Assembly (NCBI GenBank): GCA_036927565.1
Contig: JAYESD010000010.1
Location: forward strand, 118,574,866 to 118,638,865
Length of the DNA: 64,000 bases
From: Tuctoria greenei
Taxonomy: Eukaryota; Streptophyta; Magnoliopsida; Poales; Poaceae
Direction: 5' to 3'
Below the pieces are notes generated by a model. That model saw only the letters and a list, made by a program, of their open reading frames with translations, had not been told where the DNA came from and ran no database searches. The first letter of the stretch is position 1. The number at the start of each line of letters is the position of its first letter. A program made the translations under genes and the position numbers. Of this stretch, positions 20,758 to 31,632 are shown in pieces.

Positions 20758-21271
20758 GGCAAAATAATCAAATGCGTCCCTTAACTTTAGTTGCAAGCTC
20801 AACTTCATCCTTCAACCTCCAAAAGGTCCAATCTAGTACCTAAACTGTGGTTGATGAGTTCAATTTGGTCCATAGTCTGACGTGGCCGTCCACATGGCAC
20901 GTCACGGTAGCAATGAGTTGGAATTCAAATTTCTTACTAATATTACTTCAAACTACAATTTTGTTTTTAAATCTGTTTAAACCATTATATTTATTAGAAT
21001 TAATGCAATAAAACAACATTCAGTATGGATATATTTTGTATTCTATATTTTTTATTAAAATTTTTAAAATATCATTTATTCATAAGCTTAAAGATATTTT
21101 ACATTTTTAACAATTTATATGTGGGTTCAACATTTTAATGAAATGTGTTATGGTCATGTATATAGTTTGGTCACGATAAATTGGCGTGCTTATTTTTTTC
21201 GACCTGAAGCTTATTTAAATACAAATTATTATTTTTATTAAGGTTGAATGTAAAAAAACAAAAAAATCAAG

Positions 21272-21314
<43 letters not shown>

Positions 21315-21491
21315 CAATTGAAACTGAACCTAACAAGTAAAGTTTAAGGATTTAGTTGTACCTTTTAAAAGTTGAAGGACAAAGTTGTGAATCTAAAACT
21401 AAAGTTTAGGGACTCAGTTGGATTCTTTGAAAGTTGAAGGACACAGTTGAGCTTGGAGTCAAAGTTGAGAGATAAGATTGGTTATTTTTCA
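20758..21491. mobile_element. MULE-like MITE inside the TIR of element D
   Basis: Flanked by TTTAAAGAA (20749-20757) and TTTAAAGGA (21492-21500), a 9-bp duplication with one mismatch. The ends form an inverted repeat of about 80 bp sharing CCAAGCTCAACT- and TCCTTCAAC-type segments. The middle is AT-rich and contains a TA microsatellite (21274-21312). There is no coding capacity. Removing it rejoins two pieces of the right TIR of D. Confidence 0.8.
21274..21312. repeat. TA microsatellite
   Basis: About nineteen TA units without interruption. Confidence 0.95.
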
Positions 21492-21500
21492 TTTAAAGGA

Positions 21501-21565
21501 GACCATCTTGTGCGTATTATTCTGTCGAAACCGCATATTAAAAGTTTAATAATAGCAATTGTATC
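21501..21565 (-). repeat. Right TIR of element D, outer piece
   Basis: The minus strand reads GATACAATTGCTATTATT and then TCGACAGAATA, the counterpart of 9747-9795. Confidence 0.75.
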
Positions 21566-22190
21566 TTTGTTGTTTAGATAGATTTTGGTTCTTGAGATGG
21601 AATAAACTGAGAATAGACAATCATATTTTTAATGATGTTTATTTCGAGACAAGTGAGATAAAGTCATTCTAAAATTAAATATACCGGATTGATCGGCACC
21701 AAAATCGAGGGGATGAGTTCCTCAGTTCCTCTCACCTCAACGCTATCAGTTGCTTCGCCCTCCCCACGCGCCACCCTCACCCGTCGCCCACGCTCCGCCA
21801 TTGCGTCAAGCACTCAACACCTATCGAGATCTTGCTCCCCCCTAGTTCGCGAATCCGGCCATGGCGGGCACGTCTCGAGCTCCTGCTCCCCCTCCCTCAC
21901 AGGCTCGCGAATCCGGCCATGGCGGGCACGTCTCGAGCTCCTGCTCCCCCCTACCTCCCTAGCTCGCGAATTCAGCCATGGCGCGCACGTCAAGGTCACG
22001 CCGATTCGTGCACGCACCCACCTCCTACCTGGAGAGCCGTGCCGCCAACAGCGCGACGCGCGCCATCGCCGATGCCAGCTATATAGCAAGTAGAGCATGT
22101 GGCCGACGTGCCCGGGCAGGAAGCTCCAGCTCCATGCGGTCCACGGCCAGCCGCTGCTCCGTCTACCGGACTTTGCCGCCTTCGCGCTGT
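21566..22190. other. Intergenic DNA with a 57-60 bp tandem repeat
   Basis: Between 21848 and 21985 the unit GCGAATCCGGCCATGGCGGG with its continuation occurs three times (21849, 21906, 21966), the last copy diverged. The rest is unremarkable. Frames on both strands through the repeat are open only because of the repeat. Confidence 0.6.
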
Positions 22191-22199
22191 CGCGGCGGC

Positions 22200-22498
22200 C
22201 GATGACTAAGCGGAAGGACCGTACGACGAAGCGGGTACCCGGACCGGCCCGCGGCGGTGAGCGACCACATGGCCTGGTGCTGTCATTTGTGCTCGTGGCT
22301 GTGGCTGAAGATGCGGGCGCCCTCGATGAGGAGGATGATGGTGACGGACCAGAAGTAGACGTGCTCAAGCGTGATCGTTAAGTACCCCAGCAGAAGGATG
22401 GTGGCCCAGATTAAGTCGAGTGCGCCAAGCTCGTTGGCCGTCTTCTCCACTGCCAGCCTCAGAGCTAGCAACATGAGCTGCCGTCGTCCCAGTCGCAC
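22200..22498 (-). pseudogene. Fragment of an uncharacterised grass membrane-protein family
   Basis: The minus strand gives about 72 residues with two strongly hydrophobic stretches (LIWATILLLGYLTITLEHVY and FWSVTIILLIEGARIF), a TGA, and then WSLTAAG-type residues in the same frame. I recognise the pattern from multi-pass membrane proteins of unknown function in grasses, in which the TGA position is Trp. This rests on memory of the family and is uncertain. No upstream exon or promoter is evident, so it is most likely a broken fragment. Confidence 0.45.
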
Positions 22499-22544
22499 GC
22501 TGCTCGCTCGGTGAAATGACTAAGGGTGCGAGTGAAATGACTAA

Positions 22545-23014
22545 GGGTGCTTTTGGTTTGAAGTAAAAAATTGAATTGAATTGGATCATTCATGTTTTTC
22601 TGTACTGGATCATCCAAGTTGATGTTTGGTTGGATGGATTGGACGATTTAATTTTTTGTTTGGTACGTTGGATGAAACTTGGATGAATTGAACCATCTAA
22701 GTTGATAATTTCACATAATACTAATTATTTATATATTAATTATCATATTACTAGTAAATATTAATGTTAATATCATAATTATAATTATTAATCAACAACA
22801 AATAAGTTAAGTATCACTAATTATGTTAATAAGAAGCATACTTAAACAAGATGGATGGACTCATCCAACCAAAATCTTTGGATCACGTCATCCAGCATCT
22901 GGAAGGAATATTCCTCGAAGCTGAATGACTCTGTCCATCTGACCGTGAAACAAACACGTGACTGAATCATCCAATCCAAGTCAATTCATCCAATCCAGCC
23001 TACTAAACGCACCC
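22545..23014. mobile_element. Tourist-like MITE 1 (PIF/Harbinger type)
   Basis: Ends GGGTGCTTTTGGTTTG and the inverse-type CTACTAAACGCACCC are flanked by TAA (22542-22544 and 23015-23017). Internal sequence includes GGATCATCCAA-type inverted motifs. It has no ORF. A short duplication, GTGAAATGACTAAGGGTGC, occurs at 22511 and 22532 on its left border. Confidence 0.85.
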
Positions 23015-23136
23015 TAAGCCACTGCTTACCGTGACATGTTCGACTGGCAACTAACGAACAGGGGACACCGTCCATCTCCATCCTTCTTATCCCTTAAGAT
23101 AAGTCCATTTCCATCCTTTTTCATTTGTTAAGATAA

Positions 23137-23826
23137 ATGTGTTTGGTTTGAAGTTGAAGTTAGATTGGATAGAATCATTCATGTTTTTATGTACGGATCA
23201 TCCAAGTTAATGTTTGGTTGGATGTATTGGACGATCCAATTTTTTTGTTTGGTAAGTTGGATGAAACTTGAGCGAGTTGGATCATCTAAGTTGATAATTT
23301 CATATGATTTATATACTAATTATCATATTACTAGCAAATATTAATGCTAATATCATAATTGTAATTATTAATCAACAATAAATAAGTTAATTATCACTAA
23401 TTATGTTATTAAGAAGCATAATTAGATAAGGTGGATGGACTCATCTAACCAAATTTGCTCGACCGCTTCATCCAACATCTGTAAGAAATATTTCTCAAAA
23501 CTGAATGACTTTGTCCAACTGACTGTGAAACAAACACATGACCCGACGGTCCAATGCAAATCAATCCAACACTAATATTTGAGAAATAATTGTAATTATT
23601 AATCAACAATAAATAAGTTAATTATCACTAATTATGCTATTAAGAAGCATAATTAGATAAGGTGGATGGACTCATCTAACCAAATTTGCTCGACCACTTC
23701 ATCCAACATCTGTAAGAAATATTTCTCAAAACTGAATGACTCTGTCCAACTGACTGTGAAACAAACACATGACCGGACGGTCCAATGCAAATCAATCCAA
23801 TTAAGTCCAACCAACCAAACACATCC
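23137..23826. mobile_element. Tourist-like MITE 2 with internal duplication
   Basis: Related to MITE 1 over its length. Ends ATGTGTTTGGTTTG and CCAAACACATCC lie between TAA copies (23134-23136 and 23827-23829). A 215-bp segment is duplicated in direct orientation (23355-23570 and 23586-23801) with only a handful of differences. Confidence 0.8.
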
Positions 23827-23961
23827 TAAATCAAACAAAAAATAGAGCTCGTCTCATCCATCTAAATAAACATCAAAATGAGATCATCCCATCTTTAAAA
23901 ACAGAGATGAACATACTTGTCTGTGCGCGCCGCCCTCGCTCCCAAGGAAGAGAGGGCGACT

Positions 23962-25489
23962 TGAAAGTGCATATAAGCAATCTCTTGTGAGTTTTGAACG
24001 ATTGATGATAAAAAAATGAGATCGTAATGAACTTGTTGAGATGACTGCATGTCAATTTAAAAGAGATAGTTTGTGCACTAAAAAAGGTGAAAAATGAAGT
24101 GGTGTAGAAAAAGAGAAAAGCCCAACTGGCGACTGAAGCGCAAAGTAGATTTAAATGTATAGGATGTGTGTGAGAGACACATCCCAAGAGCTCAAGTCTT
24201 TGCGTAGGGGTAAGAGCTTCAAAACACCTAAAAATTCACTGAGCATCAGACTAGTCCGTTCAATTCTCTGTTGTCCAAATACACTATGCATCGGACTAGT
24301 CTGACCGTGGATCGGACTAGTTCGATAAACTTTCTGGAACCACATAACACAGTGCACCGGACTAGTCCGATCTTAGACCGGACTAGTCCGTTCAAGTCTC
24401 TGCAAACCCTTTTCACTACACTCCGCACAAGTCCGTCCATAGGATCGGACTAGTCTGTTGAACTCTCTGATATTCAATAACACATAGCACCGGACAAGTC
24501 CGTTCGTGGATCGGACTAGTCCGTTCAACTATCCGGAGTTCAATTACACAGAACACCAGACAAGTCCGGACACATATCGGACTAGTCTGTCATACCTCAC
24601 ACAATTAGGGTTTCTAATGTGCTGCACATTTCACGCTGACTTTTACACAGCACATCGGACAAGTCCGGTCTTCAGTACGGACTAGTTCGGTCGTCGGGAT
24701 CTCTAACGGTAACTTCTTTGGACCCTATAAATAGGAGATCCGAGGCCCCACAAACTTCCTACTGTCAAACTCAGAAACCCTAGCGCCGCCACCTGTCTCA
24801 AGAGCACAAAACACATCATCCCACACATCTAAAGTCCTCAAAGGTGAAAATCAATTGAGTATTCAAATTTGGGGTTGGGAGATCGTTGTCTACACATCGT
24901 TGAGCTCTTAGAGTTTGATCTCTTCACACTCGTGCTTTTCATTGTAATCTTTTCGGGTGTATTTGATCATTTTTCGTTGTAATTCTTGTGGGAGCCCTCA
25001 ACGTGTCAGGTTGCCCTATAAACTCGATGATTACCCGTGATAGTGGAATCAAGTCGGCCTTGTGTGGTGACTTGACGAGAGAAAAGGTTTGAAGAGACCC
25101 ATCTCTGTGTGGGATTTCTCAACGAGGAGTAGATCTCTTTGGTGAGATCGAACCTCGGTAAAAACCGATGTCTCGTGTGCTTCTTTGTTTTTGCATCTTC
25201 ATTGATTAGAGCACATAGTTTATCAATATTATAACTCAAATTCAAATTGTTTCTCACGTGTAACTTCACAACATTGATTGTTAATTCAAGTGATCTTACC
25301 AGTTGTTCACATTTTCACTGCTATAAAGTTTATTTCCTGAATCAACACTTAATCAACTCGATACATATTCTGCACACTAGACTAGTCCGCACCACCAACC
25401 AGACATGTCCGGTCTATCAAGAATTTGACCATTTGATTAAGTGTGCAGGAAATTTTCAAACCCTATTCACCCCCTCTAGGCCACATTCA
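23962..25489 (+). repeat. 5' LTR of the SIRE element
   Basis: It contains TATAAATA at 24726-24733 and, upstream of it, a cluster of CGGACTAGTCCG palindromes and variants (24240-24690). It ends CCCCCTCTAGGCCACATTCA. Confidence 0.9.
24726..24733 (+). promoter_or_regulatory. TATA box of the SIRE 5' LTR
   Basis: TATAAATA, preceded by GACCC, is the only good TATA box in the LTR. The 3' LTR keeps it at 36746-36753. The palindrome cluster ends about 40 bp upstream. Confidence 0.7.
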
Positions 25490-25491
25490 AT

Positions 25492-25503
25492 TGGTATCAG
25501 AGC
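25492..25503 (+). other. Primer-binding site of the SIRE element
   Basis: TGGTATCAGAGC, complementary to the initiator Met-tRNA 3' end, two bases after the LTR. Confidence 0.95.
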
Positions 25504-27501
25504 AGGTTCTCCATCGACGAGACTCACCGCTCGGCGAGATCAATGGCCTCTGAGAAGAACAACGAGATCCCGGAGGTGCTCAACACTGAAGAAGAGCAAG
25601 ATACAAAAGCCTTCAATGTACTAAGGGAAAATCCACATGATGATGAAGAAGTGCATCAACTCAAGGCATTTCTAAGGAAGAAACTTCTGAGCCAAAAGGG
25701 AAAAGAAGATGAGAAGACGATGGGGAGTGGTCATCAAGACTACTCCCGATATCCTTACAACTACAATCGTCTTAATACAAATAATCATTATCTTTTTATT
25801 TCCATGGGAAAGCCTCCGCAATTTGACAGAAGCGACTACACCATGTGGAAATAGAATATGAAAATGCATCTAATCTCCTTGAATCCCAGTCTATGACATA
25901 TTGTGTGTACAGGTGTAGATATCCCAAATACGGACGAAGAACTAACTCTGGAACAAGAACAGGAAATTCACCGCAACGGCAACGCGCAAGCCATTGTAGT
26001 GATTACCTCATCACTGAGCCGGGAGGAGTTCACCAAGATCGATGGATTAGAAAGCGCAAAAGAAATCTGGGATACACTTAAAACATCACATGAAGGAAAT
26101 ATGTCAGTCCGAGAAGCCAAGATTAAGATGCTTGAAGGAGAGTTGGAGAGATTTTCCATTGAAGAAGGTGAATCACCTCAAGACATGTACAACCGGATGA
26201 ATGCGCTTATCAACAAGATCCACACCTATGGAAGCAAGAAGTGGACAAACCATGAGATGGTCAAAAGGATGATTAGAGCCTTTTATGCCAAGAAACGTCA
26301 CCTTATGCTCAATGATCCGAGAAAGCCCCGGGTTTCACAAAATGACCCCAAATGAACTATTGGGCAAAATCATAAACCATGAGATGATGGAGAAGTAAGC
26401 CCAATACGTTAAGGACCTAACTGATCTCACCTCCTCCAAAAAAAAGGAAGTTGCTCTTAAAGCATCTTGCAATCCTAAAGGAAAGGAAGCCCGTGAAGCT
26501 CAAGATGAGGGAGATACAAGTGATGTGAGCACAGACTTGGATGATGAAAAGATGGTACTCTTTATCAAGAAATTCAAGCGCATGATGAAAAGGAGAAACA
26601 ACAACAACTCAAATGAAGGAAAGAGCAAAGAAAAAGGAAAATCCAAGGCTCGACGTACCTGCTATAACTGTGGTGAGTACGGTCACTTCATAGTTGACTG
26701 CACTTATGAAGAGAATAAGAGGAAGAAGGAAACAAAACTTCAAGAAAAGAAGATCTTCAGAAAAAGGTGGCAAGCTCATCAATCGCATATTGGCAAGGGA
26801 CTCAAATGACGAGTCCTCCTCTGATGAAGAAGAGGAGATGGCCACCATTGCCATCGAGAAGTCTACCAAGAGGTCTACGCTCTTCCTGAACATGGGAGGA
26901 CGAGAGACTCACAATCACACTTGCCTTATGGCTAAAGAAGGCAAGAAAAAGGTTTGACTTACTCCCACTCGCTAAATTCCTCTATTGATGATTTCGACAA
27001 CTCTAGTGAAAATGAGGAGATGTTTAGGAGATTAAGTAAAACTGCATTGAAGAAAATGAAAATGTTGTCGGATGAAATCTTTGAGAAATAGGAGCTTGTC
27101 AACCGACAAGAAGATATGCTCATCTGTGAAAGGAAGATGTATCAAGAGGTTGAGAAACTCCTTAGCTTGAAAGAGAGAATAGCAAGTCACTTGAGCATGA
27201 GCTAGCCTTGAGTAAGGGTACATACTCAAAGCTATAAGACTCACACGTTGCAATCAAGGATCAACTTGCTAACTTGTCAAAAGTTAACAATATTCTTGAA
27301 GTGCAAGTTGAGTCGCTCAAGCAAAGTGACTCCTTCTCCTCCAAAAGCTCACCTTTCAAAGGTGTAAGTCCGACAACTATTGCAACTTGCACATGTTCCA
27401 CTAAGAAAAATGTTGTCAAACCTGATTCTTCAATTTCCCATGCTAAGCATCCTTCCCAAAGTGGCATCTTTGACAAGGAGAAGATCAAATATGCACGTAG
27501 T

Positions 27502-28436
27502 CAGGGTCGATCCTGACTTTTTTGGGGCCTGGGGCGAACTAAAATTTAGGGCCTTTTTTAACCATGAATATGACAAAGAAAATATCAATTATAGTTATAA
27601 TTTTTTGTCACTAATCATGTCACAATAATAAAATTGCAATATAGAAAATAAACTACATGTAAATCATTTAAAATGATACCTCCTAACAGTTTTAGATGCA
27701 AAGTCACTAATAATAGAGTTGTCTCTATGTGATTCAACCAACTCTTCATGATGTTGCCTTTTTATTATTTTCTCACTTCTGGATGGATACTTTCTAATGG
27801 AAGACGTGTAACTCGATCGGGTCAGAACTCAGAACAATCATACAAGTTGATAATAAAAATATTAGCTATTGAAATTTATCTCATGATGTAAAAACTAAAT
27901 TAATAAAATCTAACTGAAATAATGTTTATTATTTAAACAATCAATCAATAAATTGGTCTATACAGTAACATACTCCTTCCGTCCCAAAAAGTTTGTTGCT
28001 TTGCATTTCATTTTTGAAATACAAAGCAACAAACTTTTTTGGGATGGAAGGAGTATATAGATAAGAGGAAACAAATAAGATTCTTAAACTTTGCAAAAAT
28101 CAGAAATTGTATGATGCAGTTCAACAAAATACTTGAGTCTTGGAGAGTGGAGTGAGGCCTGAGTAATGGCGTGACATTCAACTATTTGTCTGGTTGCACC
28201 TGTGGCTTATAGCAATTAGCAAATACATATAATATGATTATCCAGCTGGATCCCATAACTTGGCCAGCAGAGAGCACCTTGTTGCAGCTTGGCTGTGCCT
28301 CCCTTATACACTTGTGTATCCTAAATTTAATTTACATTCTATTAGACCTAATTAAACATAGATAACAAATGGGGGTCCCTAATTTTTGGGGGCCCGGGGC
28401 GGTCGCCCCTTGGGCACTGGCTCAGGGCCGGCCCTG
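27502..28436. mobile_element. Non-autonomous hAT element
   Basis: Termini CAGGGTCGATCCTGA and TCAGGGCCGGCCCTG are inverse to each other. CACGTAGT is duplicated exactly at 27494-27501 and 28437-28444, the 8-bp signature of hAT insertion. No transposase; AT-rich interior carrying a Stowaway MITE. The perfect duplication suggests recent insertion relative to the host element. Confidence 0.9.
27973..28053. mobile_element. Stowaway MITE (Tc1/mariner type), 81 bp
   Basis: CTCCTTCCGTCCCAAAAAG and the inverse CTTTTTTGGGATGGAAGGAG form an almost complete hairpin flanked by TA at 27971-27972 and 28054-28055. It is nested in the hAT element. Confidence 0.95.
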
Positions 28437-30546
28437 CACGTAGTGCATATATGGTTACTAGACCTCCTAACATCAAAGATGGTTTTGGGTTTAACAAGAA
28501 CAAACACATGTCCACAAATGGTCATGCTAAGAAGAAAATTACTTTTGTTAAGGAAAAATCACATGAATCTAACTTGCAAATACTATTTCGTACTTTTGAT
28601 GCTTCCTATGTACTTATGAAAGACAAATTTGGACATGTATTTGCTAAATATGCAGGGTCACGCCACAAGAACTCAAAAACTTGTGTGTGGGTGCCCAAGA
28701 CACTTGTGATTAACTTGAGAGGACCCAAGCAAGCTTGAGTACCTAAAACCAAGGAATGATTCTGTTTTGCAGGCCTACTCCCCCGATGGATCAAAATGGG
28801 TGCTAGACAGCGGATGCACCAATCACATGACCGGAGAGGAATATGTTCATGGAGTATGAGCGCAATGCAGATCCAAGTGAAGGGATATACTTTGGAGACA
28901 ACAGCCAAGAAAAGGTCCTTGGTAGCGGTAAAATTGAAATATCTTCTCAACATACTCTCTCGAATGTTTTACATATAGATTCTTTAGATTATAACCTTCT
29001 ATCCATATCTCAGCTATGCGACAAAGGTTATAACTGTTTATTCACTAATGAGGGTGTGACCGTTTTTAGAAGAAGCGATGACTCGATTGCATTCAAGGGA
29101 ATGTTGAAGGGAAAACTTTATCTTGTTGACTTCAACAAAGATAAACCTGAACTCAACACTTTCTTGGTTGTTAAAACCAACATGAGATGGCTCTGGCATA
29201 GACGACTAGCCATGTTGGGATGAGAATATGCAGAAACTTCTAAAAGGTGGTCACATGCGAGGTTTAAAGTGTGTTGTATTTGAGAAAGACAGACCATGCA
29301 ACGCTTGCGAGGTGGAAAAACAAGTTGAAGCACCGCACCCCGCTAAGAACGTGATGACTACCATAAGACCGCTGGAACTTCTTCACATAGACCTTTTCGG
29401 TCCAATTGCTTATATAAGCATCGGCGATAACAAATATGGTTTAGTTATTGTTGATGATTTTTCAAGATTCAACTGAATATTTTTCTTGTATGATAAATCG
29501 GAAACTAAGAGAATCCTCAAGGAATTCCTAAAAAGAGCTCAGAACGAATTCTCCTCAACCGTGAAGAACATTAGAAGTGACAATGGGACTAGATTCAAGA
29601 ATACACAAGTTGAGGAGTACCTAGATGAACAAGGAATAAAACACGATTTTTTGGCACCCTACTCTCCTCAACAAAACGAGGTGGCTGAAAGGAAAAATAG
29701 AACACTGATCGAGATGGCGAGGACAATGCTGGATGAATACAAGACGTCAGACCTGTTTTAGGCTGAAGCGGTGAGAACCGCTTGTCACGCCACAAACCAG
29801 TTGTACCTTCACCGACTCTTGAAGAAAATTCCATACGAGCTTCTCATCGGTAACAAACCAAATGTTTCATATTTTAAAGTATTTGGTTGCAAGTGTTTTA
29901 TTCTAAACAAGAAACCGAGGACTTCGAAGTTCGCTTTGAAATCTAATAAAGGGTTCTTGCTTGGTTATGATTCGAACGCCTACACAATCGTGTCTTCAAC
30001 AAAGTTTCTAGCCTTGTTGAATTAGCACGTGACGTATTGTTCGATGAAACTAACGGCTCCCAAGTGGAGCAAGTTGATAAGTGTGTGTTAGATCAAGAAG
30101 AAGCTCCATGTCAAGTGCTGAGAAGGATGACACTTGGTGATATTCTACCTCAAGAGCAACCACAAGACTCAAGTGCACAAGATGAACCTTAACAGGGAAG
30201 CAATGATCAAGGGGGAGCTCATGCACAAGATCAAGATCAGGAAGATCAAGAAGATAAACACAACCATAGAAGCAATGATCTAGGGGGGAGACAATGATTA
30301 TGAAGACAAGGAAGAACAAGCAACTTTACAAGTCCCTCACCCAAGAGTACATCAGAGTGTACAAAGAGATCATCCCATCAACAACATCATTGGAGACATT
30401 GCTAAGGGAGTAACTACTAGATCTCACGTAGCTAATTTTTGTGAATGTTACTCTTTTGTCTCTTTTCTGGAACCATACAGGGTAGAAGTAGCATTAAAGG
30501 ATCCAAATTGGATGAATGCAATGCAAGAGGAGTTGAATAACTTTAA

Positions 30547-31632
30547 GGGCTCGTTTGGCAAAATAGGATGTAAACTCCAGGACGGGAAACCCCGGAGGGA
30601 GGCCTTCCCTTCCCTTGACAAATTCTTCACGTAGGGATTATATCCCCTGGGGCTATTTGGGAGCGTAGGAGCTAAAAACCCAGAAAACTAAAACAGTCAA
30701 GAAACAAATGTGAAAAAATAGATAAAAAATTTAGAAAAAATTAAAAATTGAAATATCATTGTAGGTGGAGTGGAACTTAAAAATATGCACCAAATAATTT
30801 TTATAAAATATGCACAAGGAATGTCCTGGAGCTCGATGTAGATGAACATGTCCGAGCAGTTGCTGGGAGCTGCTGCTGCTGTGGAGTCGGCGCAGCCGCC
30901 GCTACTTGCCTCGACCGCCAGCGGCTTGTGGGTGGTCAGATCGATGCCATGCTGCTGGAGCTTCTTCTTGATGTACGAGTTTCAGAAGTGCTTGGGAACA
31001 GAACTCGAGCATCCGTGGCCATACATGGCAATGTGGTTCATCAGCTTGTCGTCCTCCTCCCGTGACCAGAGACCCCTCCTCAGCTTCTTGTGGCCAGCAG
31101 CCCACCTCGCCATGCCACCGGATCAGAGCTAACGCAGCCAAAAGGAGGCGGCTGTCTCAAGGGCGCCCTCAGCGAGGACGATAGCAGCGGGACTTCTTCC
31201 CTGCATATATGCGTGAGGCGAGAGAAAGGAGCGGTCCCGGATCTGGGCCGGCGGCAAGCTCGGAACGAGGAGGCGGCAGCGCGAATGGTGCCGCGAGCAG
31301 ACATGATCTTGGTCGACGACCCTTGCACGGGGAGACGGGCGGGGGCAGGCAAGTGGGGAAGTGAGCGATGCGTACGGGAGAAGACGAACGACATCACGAG
31401 TTCAGAGGTGAGCGACGCGGGTGGGAGATGCGAGCGACTCGGTGGGAAGCGACCGAGGCGAGGATTTGCTACCCGACCTAGCTCGACCGGGTCAGAAAAG
31501 CCCGCGCACCCCCGCAGATCGAGCCAGAAAAATGAGTCGCCAAATGCATGTAAGGGGAAATTTACCTCGAGGTTTTCTGGCCCAGGGATTAGCCTGGGAT
31601 CCCGGAGGGTTCCTTGACTACCAAATAAGGCC
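30547..31632. mobile_element. PIF/Harbinger-like non-autonomous element carrying a MYB fragment
   Basis: Starts GGGCTCGTTTGGCAAAATAGG, whose counterpart at the other end reads (minus strand) GGCCTTATTTGGTAGTC. TAA is duplicated at 30544-30546 and 31633-31635. Removing it restores the reverse transcriptase frame exactly. The interior has no transposase but contains host-gene-derived sequence (30842-31113 and probably some of its GC-rich upstream DNA to about 31560). Confidence 0.85.
30842..31113 (-). pseudogene. Captured R2R3-MYB transcription factor fragment
   Basis: From the ATG at 31113 the minus strand encodes LRRGLWSREEDDKLMNHIAM, the start of an R2 MYB repeat, and GHGCSSSVPKH. It then jumps, after a TGA at 30984-30982, to NSYIKKKLQQHGIDLTTHKP, the end of R3 and the segment after it. 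The tail is Ala/Ser-rich and reaches 30842. Everything from late R2 to most of R3 is missing, so DNA binding is lost. MYB proteins of this type bind promoter DNA in the nucleus. The sequence after R3 resembles the MYB61/MYB86 group, which is an inference. The TGA sits where the family has Trp. Confidence 0.85.

Larger units (their letters stand above)
9747..21565. mobile_element. TIR element D, host of a transposon nest
   Basis: The left terminus (9747-9920, starting GAGACAATTGCTATT) is found inverted on the right in three separated pieces: 21565-21501 (GATACAATTGCTATT on the minus strand), 20757-20703, and 14600-14540. The gaps between the pieces are themselves elements with target duplications, so D is one element of about 1.9 kb swollen to 11.8 kb. 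The long TIRs of about 170 bp suggest a Mutator-like non-autonomous element. I could not find a 9-bp target duplication at its ends. Its own interior (9921-10848 and 13890-14539) has no recognisable protein. Confidence 0.75.
25543..28738 (+). pseudogene. SIRE gag, split by a hAT element
   Basis: Starts MASEKNNEIPEV at 25543. A gag body of UBN2 type follows (KEIWDTLKTSHEGN near 26063), then a basic stretch and an intact knuckle CYNCGEYGHFIVDC (about 26662-26703). Next is an acidic, coiled-coil-like region. Stops near 25852 and 25893 sit where the family has aromatic residues. Frameshifts occur near 26300, 26750 and 27190. At 27501 the frame is interrupted by a 935-bp hAT element and resumes at 28445 (RPPNIKDGFGFNKNKHMS). 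The protein would form the capsid. It ends before the protease region with no clear boundary. Confidence 0.9.

Noticed and set aside
31080..31617. ORFs of 105-175 codons upstream of the MYB fragment
   Set aside because: They overlap on both strands in a GC-rich region, with no domain signature. More likely 5' leader or promoter sequence captured with the MYB fragment.
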